Origin: Streptomyces sp. NBC_00376
GTDB taxonomy: Bacteria; Actinomycetota; Actinomycetes; Streptomycetales; Streptomycetaceae
Reading direction: 5' to 3'
DNA length: 64,000 nt
Assembly (NCBI RefSeq): GCF_036077095.1
Contig: NZ_CP107960.1
Span: 8,556,001-8,620,000, forward strand
Positions 16,898-25,625 of this stretch are shown here, one piece after another (within the stretch, counting starts at the first letter, position 1; each line of letters begins with the position of its first letter). The translations under genes and the position numbers were made by a program. The notes below the pieces were generated by a model. The model had not been told where the DNA came from, searched no databases, and worked only from the letters and a program-made list of their open reading frames with translations.

Positions 16898-18418
16898 CTA
16901 TTTCTGCGGGCTGCCGAACCAGCGGGTCGCGGCCTGCTGGAACGCCCTAAGGTCGAGAGCCTGATCGTCTACCCAGGCCACGACGCCGTCCGGGCGGATG
17001 AGCAGGGCGTTGAATCCGAGGTCGTTGCGTGCCGTGCCGGTCGCGTACTGGATCCGGCCCTGCCATCCCATGGTCGCACGCTGCAGCGCGTGGTCGCCGG
17101 TGAAGTCGAGGACCACGCCCCGGCCTTGGCGCAACAGGTCACCGAGGCGAGTGCCGTCCTCGAAGCGGAAGTCGGGGGCGGTACCGCCGACGAGCGGCTG
17201 CGCGCTGCCCAGGTCGTAGCGGTTGAACCCGGTTGTCTTCCGGTAGGCGAGGGTCGTTCCGTCCGTGGTGCTCAGCAGTTCGTGGACCAGCTGCCGCAGC
17301 GCGGGGGCATTGGGGCCGGGCTTCATGGTGGCGACCTGGGCGCGTGACCAGTCCAGGATGGCGGCGCCGATGGGGTGGCGCTCACTGGTGTAAGTGTCGA
17401 GCAGTCCTTCGGGCGCGGTGCCGTGCACGGTCGCGGCGAGCTTCCAGCCGAGGTTGGCGGCGTCGCCGATGCCGAGGTTGACCCCCTGGCCGCCGAGGGG
17501 GGAGTGGATGTGCGCGGCGTCGCCGGCGAGCAGGACGCGGCCCTTGCGGTAGGTCGTCGCCTGCATCGCGCGGTCCGTGAAGCTCGATGCCAGATGAACA
17601 TCGGTCAGCGTCACGTCGGTATCGGTGATGCGGCGCAGGACTTCCTGGAGGTGCTCACGGGTCAGTAGCTGAGAACGGTCGAACGCGCCGCCGTCGAAGT
17701 CCATCATGCCCAGGTGCCCCTCGAAGGGCGTACGCAGGTACATGCCGTTCGGTGTCAGGTTGAAGCCGAGTGGCAGCTGTTGCGGGTCGGTGAAGGTGAC
17801 GCGCGCGACGTAGCCGGTGAAGAGCGGATCCGTGCCGACGAAGTCGAAGCCTGCGAGGCCGCGCACCGTGCTGCGGCCGCCGTCACACCCCACCAGGTAG
17901 CGCGCCTGGTACTCCTGTCCGGCTGCCGTGACGACGACGGACTGGTCGTCCTGCGTCACAGCCGTGACGGGAGCGCCGCGGACGATGTCCACGCCGAGCG
18001 CAATGGCACGCTCGGCCAGGACCTTGCTGACCGCTTCGAGGCTGGTCATGAAACCTTCCATCGCCGGGCTGGGCAGCCGGAACGGGAAGGCGGACGCGTC
18101 GATGTCGGCCACGTCCAGGCCCATGCCCGCGAAATGGCTCACGTCCCGGGGAGCCGGCGCCTCGATCGCGTCGGAGGCCGCGCCAACCTTCTTCGCATCG
18201 GCGCCGGAAGCGTCAATCACCGCTTCGAGCAGGCCGCGGCTATAGAACACCTGGGCCGATCCTGCGCTCAGGCCGCGCAATCCGAGCGGGAGCGCCTTGT
18301 AGGGCGAGGCGACCTCCTCGTCCCGCTCCAGGACCAGGACGGAACAGCCGCCCAGGGCGAGCTCGGTGGCCAGGAACAAACCGACCGGTCCGCCGCCTGC
18401 AATCACTACGTCACGCAT
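16898..18418 (-). CDS. FAD-dependent aromatic monooxygenase (PheA/TfdB type)
   Basis: The 506-residue class A flavoprotein hydroxylase has the FAD Rossmann motif VVIAGGGPVGLFLATELALG at residues 4-23. A DG motif follows in YLVGCDGGRSTVRG, and the second FAD motif is VLLAGDAAHIHSPLGGQGVN. A thioredoxin-like C-terminal domain ends WFGSPQK. Such enzymes hydroxylate phenolic or polyketide substrates or inactivate antibiotics; the substrate is not readable here. It is transcribed 53 bases downstream of and together with the TetR gene at 18472, a common pairing in which the regulator senses the substrate. Start is ATG 18418 after GGAAGGTAT. Confidence 0.88.
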   Translation of the reverse strand: MRDVVIAGGGPVGLFLATELALGGCSVLVLERDEEVASPYKALPLGLRGLSAGSAQVFYSRGLLEAVIDASGADAKKVGAASDAIEAPAPRDVSHFAGMGLDVADIDASAFPFRLPSPAMEGFMTSLEAVSKVLAERAIALGVDIVRGAPVTAVTQDDQSVVVTAAGQEYQARYLVGCDGGRSTVRGLAGFDFVGTDPLFTGYVARVTFTDPQQLPLGFNLTPNGMYLRTPFEGHLGMMDFDGGAFDRSQLLTREHLQEVLRRITDTDVTLTDVHLASSFTDRAMQATTYRKGRVLLAGDAAHIHSPLGGQGVNLGIGDAANLGWKLAATVHGTAPEGLLDTYTSERHPIGAAILDWSRAQVATMKPGPNAPALRQLVHELLSTTDGTTLAYRKTTGFNRYDLGSAQPLVGGTAPDFRFEDGTRLGDLLRQGRGVVLDFTGDHALQRATMGWQGRIQYATGTARNDLGFNALLIRPDGVVAWVDDQALDLRAFQQAATRWFGSPQK

Positions 18419-18471
18419 GGGAGATACCTTCCTGAAAACGCACGCCGGGGACGCGGGCCGGATGGGACAGG

Positions 18472-19170
18472 TCAGCCGAGCCGGGTCAGGCCATCGAGGA
18501 CGATGGCGATGCCGGTGAGGAACTGCTCGCGATCGTCGTGCTCCCTTATCTGACCGACGATGGCGTGCATGAACGGGTAGTCCTCGGGAGCGAGGTCCTG
18601 CCAGGCCGTCGCCGTCGCTCCGAGAAACTCGGCACGGCTGGGCTGGACGGTCGAGGTGTCACCGTCGATGCGGGCGTTCTGGCTGACCGCCCCGAGGATG
18701 TAGTGCACGAGCGTCGCGGTGGCGTCGAACCAGGAAACCTGTGGCACACCCAGCGCGCCCACCTGACGGCCGATCCTCTCGAAGATCCCCACCATCACCG
18801 GGCCGAATGGCTTCCGGACGATCTGCAGAGTCAGTCGTGTCGCGAGCCACTGGTGCTCGGCGATCGCGTCGAACAGTGCCAGCGCGACGCTGCGGATCTT
18901 GTCCTCGGGCGTGGCCGCGGCTGCGGCCGCGGCGGGCTTGGCTGCCAGCGCAGCGGTGACGACCGTTTCCGTTGCCATGTCCAGCAGCTCGTCACGGCTG
19001 CCCACCCGGTAGTAGATCGCCCCGGACCCGGTGGACAGGCGCTCGGTCAGCGCTCGAGTGGTCAGCCCGCTCTCGCCACCCGCATCGAGCAGCTCGATCG
19101 AAGCCTCGATGATCTGCTCCTGGGAGAGCACTTGGTTACGCCGCTGAGGCCGGCGGGTTCTCGTTGTCAT
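18472..19170 (-). CDS. TetR-family regulator
   Basis: The protein is about 232 residues if it starts at the ATG at 19170 (MTTRTRRPQRRNQVLSQEQI); an upstream in-frame start at 19200 would add ten residues but overlaps the operator. The N-terminal HTH spans about residues 20-65 (LTTRALTERLSTGSGAIYYR). The C-terminal ligand domain resembles the tetracyclin repressor-like type (QWLATRLTLQIVRKPFGPVM). It heads a two-gene unit with the FAD monooxygenase and has a palindromic operator just upstream, so it probably controls both. Confidence 0.88.
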   Translation of the reverse strand: MTTRTRRPQRRNQVLSQEQIIEASIELLDAGGESGLTTRALTERLSTGSGAIYYRVGSRDELLDMATETVVTAALAAKPAAAAAAATPEDKIRSVALALFDAIAEHQWLATRLTLQIVRKPFGPVMVGIFERIGRQVGALGVPQVSWFDATATLVHYILGAVSQNARIDGDTSTVQPSRAEFLGATATAWQDLAPEDYPFMHAIVGQIREHDDREQFLTGIAIVLDGLTRLG

Positions 19171-19186
19171 GCCTCCACCGTGGCAC

Positions 19187-19226
19187 ATTTGGAGTGTCAT
19201 TCCAAATTAGTGTGGTGCTCCAAATC
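19187..19226. promoter_or_regulatory. TetR operator candidate (TTTGGA/TCCAAA repeats)
   Basis: ATTTGGA (19187-19193) and TCCAAAT (19201-19207) form a 7-7-7 inverted repeat directly upstream of the TetR gene. A third half-site, CTCCAAAT, lies at 19219-19226. AT-rich arms in a GC-rich genome and the position over the probable promoter support a repressor site. Confidence 0.6.
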
Positions 19227-19817
19227 TGTCAGCGTACCTTCCGAAAGTACCCAGGCGCTTGTTCGACTGACGTCAGGTGAAGGGTGGACGGAACGGAACG
19301 ACGTTGTCGGCGGCGCCGACTCTTCCCGCTGGATGGAACCGCGCCGGCCAGGGTCAGGTTGGTCACCAACTGGCTGAGTTCTGCGATCTCTTCTCGCTGG
19401 TTGGAGATAGTTGACTTGGATCTTGGGGAGCGGTCGCGGAGGGTGACGATGTTGTTCGATTGAAAGGGTGGTCACGAACCCCGGCGGCCCGATTCAGCCG
19501 CTCACCTCGCAGCCTCCACACATGACCGATGATTCGTTCCAGACGGCGCTGCGGTGCCCGCGGCGGGCATGCTCGGCGGTGGTGTCGCGGCGCTCGCCGC
19601 AGCGTTCGTCGGCAACTCAAAGCGAAGCCCTCGTTCTTGAAGCCCTTTGAACCCACCTTGGGCATCGAGCGTCGCCGGCGTGCAGATTGTTCCCGCAGGG
19701 CGGTGCAGCACTTCGAGTGCGGGGCCGACGAACGCTGTCGCCGACGCCGTCCCTGCGCCCGCGTCGGCCCGTGACCTCGTCGGCCGACTGCTGCTGGTTG
19801 GGCCGGGGCAGCGGTGA
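19227..19817. other. 591 bases without a recognised gene
   Basis: This lies between the TetR operator and the degraded gene before the first IS4 copy. A short minus-strand coding-like piece (IVTLRDRSPRSK, then NQREEIAELSQLV at about 19360-19450) looks like a coiled-coil fragment. It has no start and no clear family, and was left unnamed. Confidence 0.35.
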
Positions 19818-20215
19818 TCAGCGGATTCCGGCTGTTCTCCGGACCGTTCGGATCTGGCCATAGGCGGTCTGGATATGGGTGCCCTGGGGTGTGTTGAGGG
19901 CCAGTGCGGTGGCGAGTGTGCGGACGGCGGGGATGTCGAGCAGCAGAACGGAGAGCACGCGGTTGAGCTGGGCGACGATGTCGGCTGCGGACCGGGGCGG
20001 GTGGCGGTATTCGGCCTGCTTCCCGGAGAAGTTCGCCGAGCGCGGCGGCATCCGGTTCCCCGTCCCGTGCGCGCCGCAGGGCGACGAGGACCTGCCACAG
20101 TGCGTCGGTCTCCCACGCGGGCACCGCCCGGAGAACACCATGTCGTTGATGCCCTGCGAGATGGTGGCGGGGGTCGGGAGGAGGGCCGTGGCCTGGTTGT
20201 TGATTGCATCCGCCG
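19818..20215 (-). pseudogene. Frameshifted and truncated hypothetical gene
   Basis: Three minus-strand frames connect into one protein-like sequence. They read NNQATALLPTPATISQGIND, then VPAWETDALWQVLVALRRAR (to LGELLREAG), then DIVAQLNRVLSVLLLDIPAV (to AYGQIRTVRRTAGIR). Shifts occur at about 20125 and 20030. The 5' end stops at the IS4 insertion. The helical, leucine-rich C-terminal half looks like a genuine conserved small protein, but the family was not recognised. It is scored as a remnant because no single frame covers it. Confidence 0.4.
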
Positions 20216-20265
20216 CCGCCCGGTACGGGGCATCGGGCAGGCCGGCCGAACAGCCGGTCTAGGCA

Positions 20266-21734
20266 CAATACCGGTGACTTTGTTGGTGGTGGGTCGTTGG
20301 GTGTGGTGTGCCAAGGCCTGGACAGGTGAAGTCGTCGGGTGAGCGGTTGTCGGACCGGATCGCTCTGGGTGTGCTGACGCGGGTGTTTCCGCCCGAGTTG
20401 GTGGATGAGGTGGTTGTTGGGTGTGGGCGTCTGGAACAGCGGTCGCGGCTGTTGCCGGCCCGGGTGGTGGTCTATTTCGTGCTCGCGATGTGTCTGTTCT
20501 CCGGGCAGGGCTATGAGGAGGTGGCCCGACTGCTGACGCAGGGGCTGGAGCGGGTGCGGCGGTGGGAGAAACCGTGGCAGGTGCCCACGACAGCGGCGAT
20601 CGGCCGGGCCCGCCGGCGATTGGGGCCGGAGCCGTTGAAGGTGCTGTTCGCGCGAGTGTGCCGGCCGGTGGCCGCCCCGGACACTACTGGTGCCTGGTAT
20701 CGGCAGTGGCGTCTGGTTGCGGTGGACGGCACGGTCTTCGATGTGCCGGACACCGGGGCGAACAGCGATTTCTTCGGCCGGCCCGGCTCGGGCCGGGGAC
20801 AGCAGCGCAGTGCCTACCCGCAGGTGAGGGTCGCTGCGCTGGTGGAGTGCGGGACACACGCGGTGTTCGCCGCGGCGACCGGCCCGCTGTCGGTTCATGA
20901 ACAGCAGTTGATTCCCGGCCTGCTGGGCCGGCTCGAGCCGGGAATGCTGCTGATGGCCGACCGCGGCATCACCGGCTTCGAGCTGTGGCGGGCCGCCTCG
21001 GACACGGGCGCGGACCTGTTGTGGCGCGTCCGGAAGAACATCGTGCTCCCGGTCCTCGAAGCCTTCGACGACGGCTCCTACCTGTCCGAGATCGTTGCGG
21101 CAGGCGACCGCAAGCACCGGGACCCGGTCCGGGTCCGCGTCATCGAGTACACCCTCGGCCGCGAGGACGCCGACACGGTCTACCGGCTGATCACGACCAT
21201 CTGCAACCCGCAGGAGGCCCCTGCGGCCGACCTGGCGGGCCTCTACCATCAACGCTGGGAGATCGAGAACACCCTGGACGAGATCAAGACCCATCAGGGC
21301 GGACACCGCCTCGTCCTCCGCTCCCAGTACCCCGATGGCGTCGAGCAGGAAATCTACGGTTTCCTTCTTGTCCACCACGCACTCCGGGACGTCATGCACC
21401 ACACCGCTCACCAGGCCGGCCTCGACCCCGACAGACTGTCCTTCACCCGCACCCTTCGCATCGCTCGCCGCCACGTCACCGACCAGGCGGCACTTTCCCC
21501 CCTCACGACTCAGTCGAGCCCTGACCCACGCCATCCGTGAGCTGCTGGAACGACTCCTGCCACCCCGCAGGCAACGCTCCAACCCCCGTGTCATCAAACG
21601 CAAGATGGCCAACTGGCACCTCAAACACACCCACCACCGCAACCCACCCCGACCACCCGCAGCAGCAATCACACTCATCCCGCCCACCAAACCCGCCAGC
21701 AGACGCCAGAAGAGCACCTAAATCACCGGTATTG
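20266..21734 (+). mobile_element. IS4-family element, copy 1
   Basis: The 1469-bp element starts CAATACCGGTGACTTTG and ends in the inverted TCACCGGTATTG. Flanks are GGTCTAGGCA (20256-20265) and GGTCTAGGTC (21735-21744). They are identical in the first eight of ten bases, whereas the two other copies have perfect 10-base duplications. Length and ends are identical to copies 2 and 3. Confidence 0.9.
20308..21540 (+). CDS. IS4-family transposase, copy 1
   Basis: The 410-residue DDE transposase has first catalytic Asp in VDGTVFDVPDT, second in MADRGITGFELW, and the Y-(2)-R-(3)-E-(6)-K signature of IS4 proteins in YHQRWEIENTLDEIK. The zero frame stops at 21538-21540 after QSSPDPRHP. A basic C-terminal extension (IRELLERLLPPRRQRSNPRV, then IKRKMANWHLK) typical of IS4 transposases lies in the +1 frame up to 21721. 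A C6 run at 21497-21502 is the probable shift point. This copy differs from copies 2 and 3 at a few codons (for example DTTGAW against DTAGAW). Confidence 0.9.
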   Translation: MPRPGQVKSSGERLSDRIALGVLTRVFPPELVDEVVVGCGRLEQRSRLLPARVVVYFVLAMCLFSGQGYEEVARLLTQGLERVRRWEKPWQVPTTAAIGRARRRLGPEPLKVLFARVCRPVAAPDTTGAWYRQWRLVAVDGTVFDVPDTGANSDFFGRPGSGRGQQRSAYPQVRVAALVECGTHAVFAAATGPLSVHEQQLIPGLLGRLEPGMLLMADRGITGFELWRAASDTGADLLWRVRKNIVLPVLEAFDDGSYLSEIVAAGDRKHRDPVRVRVIEYTLGREDADTVYRLITTICNPQEAPAADLAGLYHQRWEIENTLDEIKTHQGGHRLVLRSQYPDGVEQEIYGFLLVHHALRDVMHHTAHQAGLDPDRLSFTRTLRIARRHVTDQAALSPLTTQSSPDPRHP

Positions 21735-21995
21735 GGTCTAGGTCTCGTTCTGGACGGCGTCGGCGAGCTGGGGCAGGACCATGGTGCCGAGACAGTGCAC
21801 GTCGCGATGCCATGACGGGATACCGGGCAGCACACAAGGGTGTTCGGCAGGTTTGCCGGGGCCCGGACCGGGACGGAATGGCCGGTTTCCTACCCTTCTC
21901 TTGGTCGTCGGATCGGCCGTTACTGTTCTGCTCCCGAGACCGATGCTGCTTGGCACAATGCGAGCAACTGATCTCCTCGATGATGGGCGGTATGG

Positions 21996-24023
21996 ATGGA
22001 CCCCCTGCAACCCGGTGACCCCCGCCGGATCGGCCCGTACCGCCTGCAAGCCAGGCTGGGCGCAGGCGGTATGGGCCAGGTGTTCCTGGCACTCTCCCCG
22101 GGCGGCGGCCGCAAGGTCGCGGTCAAGCTGATCCGTCCCGACTATGCCCGCAACCCTCAATTCCGGGAGCGTTTTTCCTTGGAGGTGCAGGCCGCCGGGC
22201 GTGTGGGCGGATTCCACACCGCGCAGGTCATCGATGCCGACCCGGATGCCGAGGCCCCATGGATGGTGACCGCCTACATCAGCGGTCCCTCCTTGCAGGA
22301 CTTGGTGCACGGCGGCACTTTGCTCGCCCCCCAGGCGGTGAGCGAGTTGGGTGCGGGTCTGGCCGAAGGCCTGGGTGCGATCCACGCGTGCGGCCTCGTC
22401 CACCGGGACCTGAAGCCCGGCAACGTGATCATGGCGGACGACGGTCCGCGCATCATCGACTTCGGCATCGCCCAGGTCGGCAACGCCAGCGCCCTGACGG
22501 TTACGGGCGCACCGATCGGCACATACGCGTTCATGTCCCCGGAGCAGGTGCGAGGAGAGGAGGTGGGCCCGGCGAGCGACGTGTTCTCGCTCGGCTGTGT
22601 GCTTGCCTTCGCCGCGAATGGTCATGGCCCCTTCGACGCCCCGAACATTCCCGCGATCGTACGGCGGATCCTCGATGAGCCACCGCGTCTGGACGGCCTC
22701 GCCGACCCACTGCGCGAGCTGATCGCCGCATGCTTGGCCAAGGAACCGGCGCATCGACCGGAGATCGCCGAGATCCTGCGATGCACCGGACCATCGCCCC
22801 ACATCCGCACGGAACCGGGAGCCACCCCGGAACCGACGGAACCGCTTGCCCTAACAGAACCGCTTGCCCTGCCGGAATCACGGAAATCAGGCCTGCGCCG
22901 CGGCCCGGGACGGCGCGCCATCCTGCTCGGCGGTGTCGCGGCGGCCGCGGTAGCCGTCCCCGCGGTGGTCTTCTGGCCCAGGGACAAGAAGGACACGGGA
23001 CAGCAGAACGGAGCGGGGAAGGCGCCGGAAAAGGCAGGACCGAAAAAGCCCACCGCAGGCGAGCTCAACGGCAAGGTCCCAGTGGTAGGGGCGGCGTACA
23101 GTCCCGATGGCGGGACAGTCGCTGCTTCCAGCTACAGAGCCTCGACGGACGATGGATCGGGCGATAAAGGGGACAGCGGCTGCATCCAACTCTGGGACAT
23201 GGCGACCCGTCGGCTCTCCACCCTGACCCTCGGGGAATCGGACTTCCTGCCGAACGCGGTGGCATTCAGCCCCAGTGGCAAGACCCTCGCCGTTGGCAGT
23301 GCCGGTTCGGACAGCGTCACCTTGTGGAACATGGCCACGGGGCGAGTCCAGACCACCCTCAAGCGTGAGTGGGACTTCGACGACGATTCGTGGTCCTGGA
23401 CGAACGCGCTGACGTTCAGCCCCGACGGCAAGACGCTCGCCGTCAGCGGCCAGGACTACAAAACGGGAGGCGAGGGCCAAATCCGGCTGTGGGACCTGTC
23501 GGGACGACGTCCCGTCGGCACGGCACTTGACGGCAGGCACGAAGGGGCCTTCTTCCACGTGGCGTTCAGCCCCGACGGACGCTCCATCGCTGCCGGCGGC
23601 GAGTCCGGAGTACGCCTCTGGGACCGTTCGAACCACCGCGTCACCGCCCTCCGCGACTCCGTGACCTACACCAACGCGGTGGCGTTCAGCCCCGACAGCA
23701 AGACTCTCGCCAGCTGCGACGGATCCAGCTACGAGGCCTCGGCCAGTACCGGCCGCGGCGGCATCTGGCTGTGGGACGCCACTACCGGCCGTACCACCAC
23801 ACTTGCCGAGGAGATCGTGTACTCCGTGGCGTTTTGCCCTGACGGAAAGTCGCTCGCCAGTGCCGGCAAGGACGGGCTCAAGGTGTGGAACGTGGCCACC
23901 GGGCGTGGCTCCGTACTGGACGACAGCGCACACTACTGGCTGGCGCTCAGTCCGGATGGCACAACCCTCGCCACCACAAGCAAGCGAACCTCGACCGAAA
24001 TTCAGCTCTGGAACCTCGCATGA
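21996..24023 (+). CDS. Membrane Ser/Thr protein kinase with extracellular WD40-like propeller
   Basis: The protein has 675 residues. Residues 14-265 are a Hanks-type kinase with glycine loop LGAGGMGQVF, ATP-anchoring K44 (VAVKLI), catalytic D138 in HRDLKPGN and D155 in DFG, so it should be active. A Pro/Glu-rich linker (270-298) and one membrane helix (about 308-327, ILLGGVAAAAVAVPAVVFW) follow. The C-terminal 330 residues contain about seven WD40-type repeats (AFSPDGKTLAV...LWD) placed outside the membrane. The propeller probably acts as sensor or scaffold for the cytoplasmic kinase. It stands alone just right of IS4 copy 1, whose insertion falls about 260 bases before the start and may affect its promoter. 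Confidence 0.92.
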   Translation: MDPLQPGDPRRIGPYRLQARLGAGGMGQVFLALSPGGGRKVAVKLIRPDYARNPQFRERFSLEVQAAGRVGGFHTAQVIDADPDAEAPWMVTAYISGPSLQDLVHGGTLLAPQAVSELGAGLAEGLGAIHACGLVHRDLKPGNVIMADDGPRIIDFGIAQVGNASALTVTGAPIGTYAFMSPEQVRGEEVGPASDVFSLGCVLAFAANGHGPFDAPNIPAIVRRILDEPPRLDGLADPLRELIAACLAKEPAHRPEIAEILRCTGPSPHIRTEPGATPEPTEPLALTEPLALPESRKSGLRRGPGRRAILLGGVAAAAVAVPAVVFWPRDKKDTGQQNGAGKAPEKAGPKKPTAGELNGKVPVVGAAYSPDGGTVAASSYRASTDDGSGDKGDSGCIQLWDMATRRLSTLTLGESDFLPNAVAFSPSGKTLAVGSAGSDSVTLWNMATGRVQTTLKREWDFDDDSWSWTNALTFSPDGKTLAVSGQDYKTGGEGQIRLWDLSGRRPVGTALDGRHEGAFFHVAFSPDGRSIAAGGESGVRLWDRSNHRVTALRDSVTYTNAVAFSPDSKTLASCDGSSYEASASTGRGGIWLWDATTGRTTTLAEEIVYSVAFCPDGKSLASAGKDGLKVWNVATGRGSVLDDSAHYWLALSPDGTTLATTSKRTSTEIQLWNLA

Positions 24024-24108
24024 AGTCCCTGGAGAGTCGCGCAGAAACGTGCAGCGGCTCGAACGAGAAGAGACAACAGAAGAAAAGGAGGAAAAGACTC
24101 AAACTTGA

Positions 24109-24876
24109 TCACAAACACCGCAGGTCGCTCGACGGACTGACCTGGGAGTTCTCCGCGGAAGGCGGCATCGGCCGTGCTCCCGAGGGCGGCATCGGCCGTG
24201 CTCCCGAGGGCGGCATCGGCATGAAGTTGTCCACGTCAGCCGATTCTCCCCACGCCCGGGCGGAGGGCCGTCGAGTCGTGCACACCAGGGCGCCCGCGGT
24301 CCCCGGTAGAGGCGCGGGCGTTCTGGCGTGCGGGGTGGGGTGGGTCAGGCAGGGTCCGGCTCCTCCACCGCCACCACGACCATCACCGGAAGATCGATGC
24401 CATGCTGGACCACGCCTGAGAGGAGATTCCTCGATCTCGGGCAGAAAGTCGGCCGGCGCCTGCTCCTCCTGCTCGTGGACGGCATCCACGTCCTCGAAGT
24501 AGCCCGACTCGTCGACGTCGCGGATCCAGACGGCGAACGAGACGCAGACCACCCCACCGCCCAACGTCTGGATCCGGCCCCCGACGCCGTCCTTGTCCCA
24601 CGATGTCTCCACGCCGTCACGGGGCTTGTCCCCGGGCGTCCACTCCTGGGCCGAGAACCGCGCCACCGCACCCTCGGCATTCAACGGGGCGATAACCCCG
24701 AACTCATTCCACTCATTCCGTTGCCGGGCACGTGACACGATTCCACGAACACGACGGCGGCCAGCACCTGCCGGTCCCCGTACTTGCGGCGACCCCCACC
24801 CTGGTGCCGTACCGGGGCGGTTGGAACCACCCGCCACAAGCTGGGCCAGTACCCCCGACGGTTTTTGCTCGGCCAT
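24109..24876 (-). CDS. Hypothetical protein with 8-residue tandem repeat, end of the hydrogenase operon
   Basis: The 255-residue frame's ATG overlaps the TGA of the upstream gene (TGATG), suggesting translational coupling to the hydrogenase operon. A central acidic section reads like real protein (NEWNEFGVIAPLNAEGAVAR ... AVWIRDVDESGYFEDVDAVH). The ends are low-complexity. Near the C-terminus MPPSGARP occurs twice followed by MPPSAEN, encoded by a 24-base tandem repeat (about 24172-24222). No family was recognised. The true start could be internal, for example near the NEWNEF segment. Confidence 0.4.
   Translation of the reverse strand: MAEQKPSGVLAQLVAGGSNRPGTAPGWGSPQVRGPAGAGRRRVRGIVSRARQRNEWNEFGVIAPLNAEGAVARFSAQEWTPGDKPRDGVETSWDKDGVGGRIQTLGGGVVCVSFAVWIRDVDESGYFEDVDAVHEQEEQAPADFLPEIEESPLRRGPAWHRSSGDGRGGGGGAGPCLTHPTPHARTPAPLPGTAGALVCTTRRPSARAWGESADVDNFMPMPPSGARPMPPSGARPMPPSAENSQVSPSSDLRCL
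24172..24222. repeat. 24-bp tandem repeat, 2+ units
   Basis: The unit GGCATCGGCCGTGCTCCCGA with four more bases occurs twice in perfect tandem, followed by a partial third unit GGCGGCATCGGCATG. The period is a multiple of three and keeps the minus-strand frame open, giving repeated MPPSGARP. Confidence 0.8.
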
Positions 24877-25625
24877 CAGCCCGGAGCACCGTGGATGCCG
24901 ATGCTCGGCTCAGAGGACGAGAGGCCCAAGTCGGTGCGCCGGCGCTCCTCGAGGAATTCGATGCGCCGGGCCTGTTCGTCGGTGATCACATCGCACACCC
25001 AGTCCCAGTGCAGTGCCACCCGGTCGCCTGCGGACAGGCCGTCGAGCAGCGTCAGTCCACCGGCCGAGCAGCGTACGGTCTCCTCCTGCCACGCGCCGTC
25101 GGTCAGCCCCGCACCGTCCCAGCACAGCGGGCGTGACCGCACGGTTGCGAAGTCCCTGTCGGCGGCCACGACCACTCCCGTACGGACGCGGCACTGGTCG
25201 AGCACGGACAGGGCGGTCGGATGGCCGCTCGACCGCAGCAGCGGGGCCCACGGATACACCTCGAACACCTGGAAGCTGTGGTGGGCCAGGGCGCGCCGGC
25301 CGGCGTCGCGCCAGGTGCCGCCGGGCTGTCCCCGGAACCGGTCGGCCATGCGCTCCACAAGAGCGGCGGGATCGGCCCGGTCCAGCAGCTCGTTGCCGAT
25401 CCAGTACGCCTCGACCACCCGCACGTCGAGCGGGTCCGCCAGCCCGGCCGTCTCCGCGAGGAACTGGAGATAGCACCAGGCCCCTTCGAACTGCCGGGCG
25501 CGCCGCTCGATGTCGGCGGTCGCGTCACGGCGCAGGAGGGCCGCCGCGTCGGCGGGGCCGCAGTAGCCGAGCTCGTTGGGCGGGTAGGCGTATCGCGCGA
25601 ACAGCAGGGCGCCCTCGGCACTCAC
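24876..25625 (-). CDS. Hydrogenase-cluster accessory protein (DUF6390-like)
   Basis: The 249-residue soluble protein opens MSAEGALLFARYAYPPNELG, then YCGPADAAALL, and includes VVEAYWIGNELLDR and HSFQVFEVYPWAPLL. Proteins of this type are found almost only next to actinobacterial group 1h hydrogenases, and the name is from memory of that association. The biochemical role is unknown. It begins with GTG immediately after the hypE stop codon (TGA then GTG), so it is translated from the same message. No membrane segment, signal peptide or metal motif beyond scattered cysteines was seen. Confidence 0.7.
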   Translation of the reverse strand: MSAEGALLFARYAYPPNELGYCGPADAAALLRRDATADIERRARQFEGAWCYLQFLAETAGLADPLDVRVVEAYWIGNELLDRADPAALVERMADRFRGQPGGTWRDAGRRALAHHSFQVFEVYPWAPLLRSSGHPTALSVLDQCRVRTGVVVAADRDFATVRSRPLCWDGAGLTDGAWQEETVRCSAGGLTLLDGLSAGDRVALHWDWVCDVITDEQARRIEFLEERRRTDLGLSSSEPSIGIHGAPG

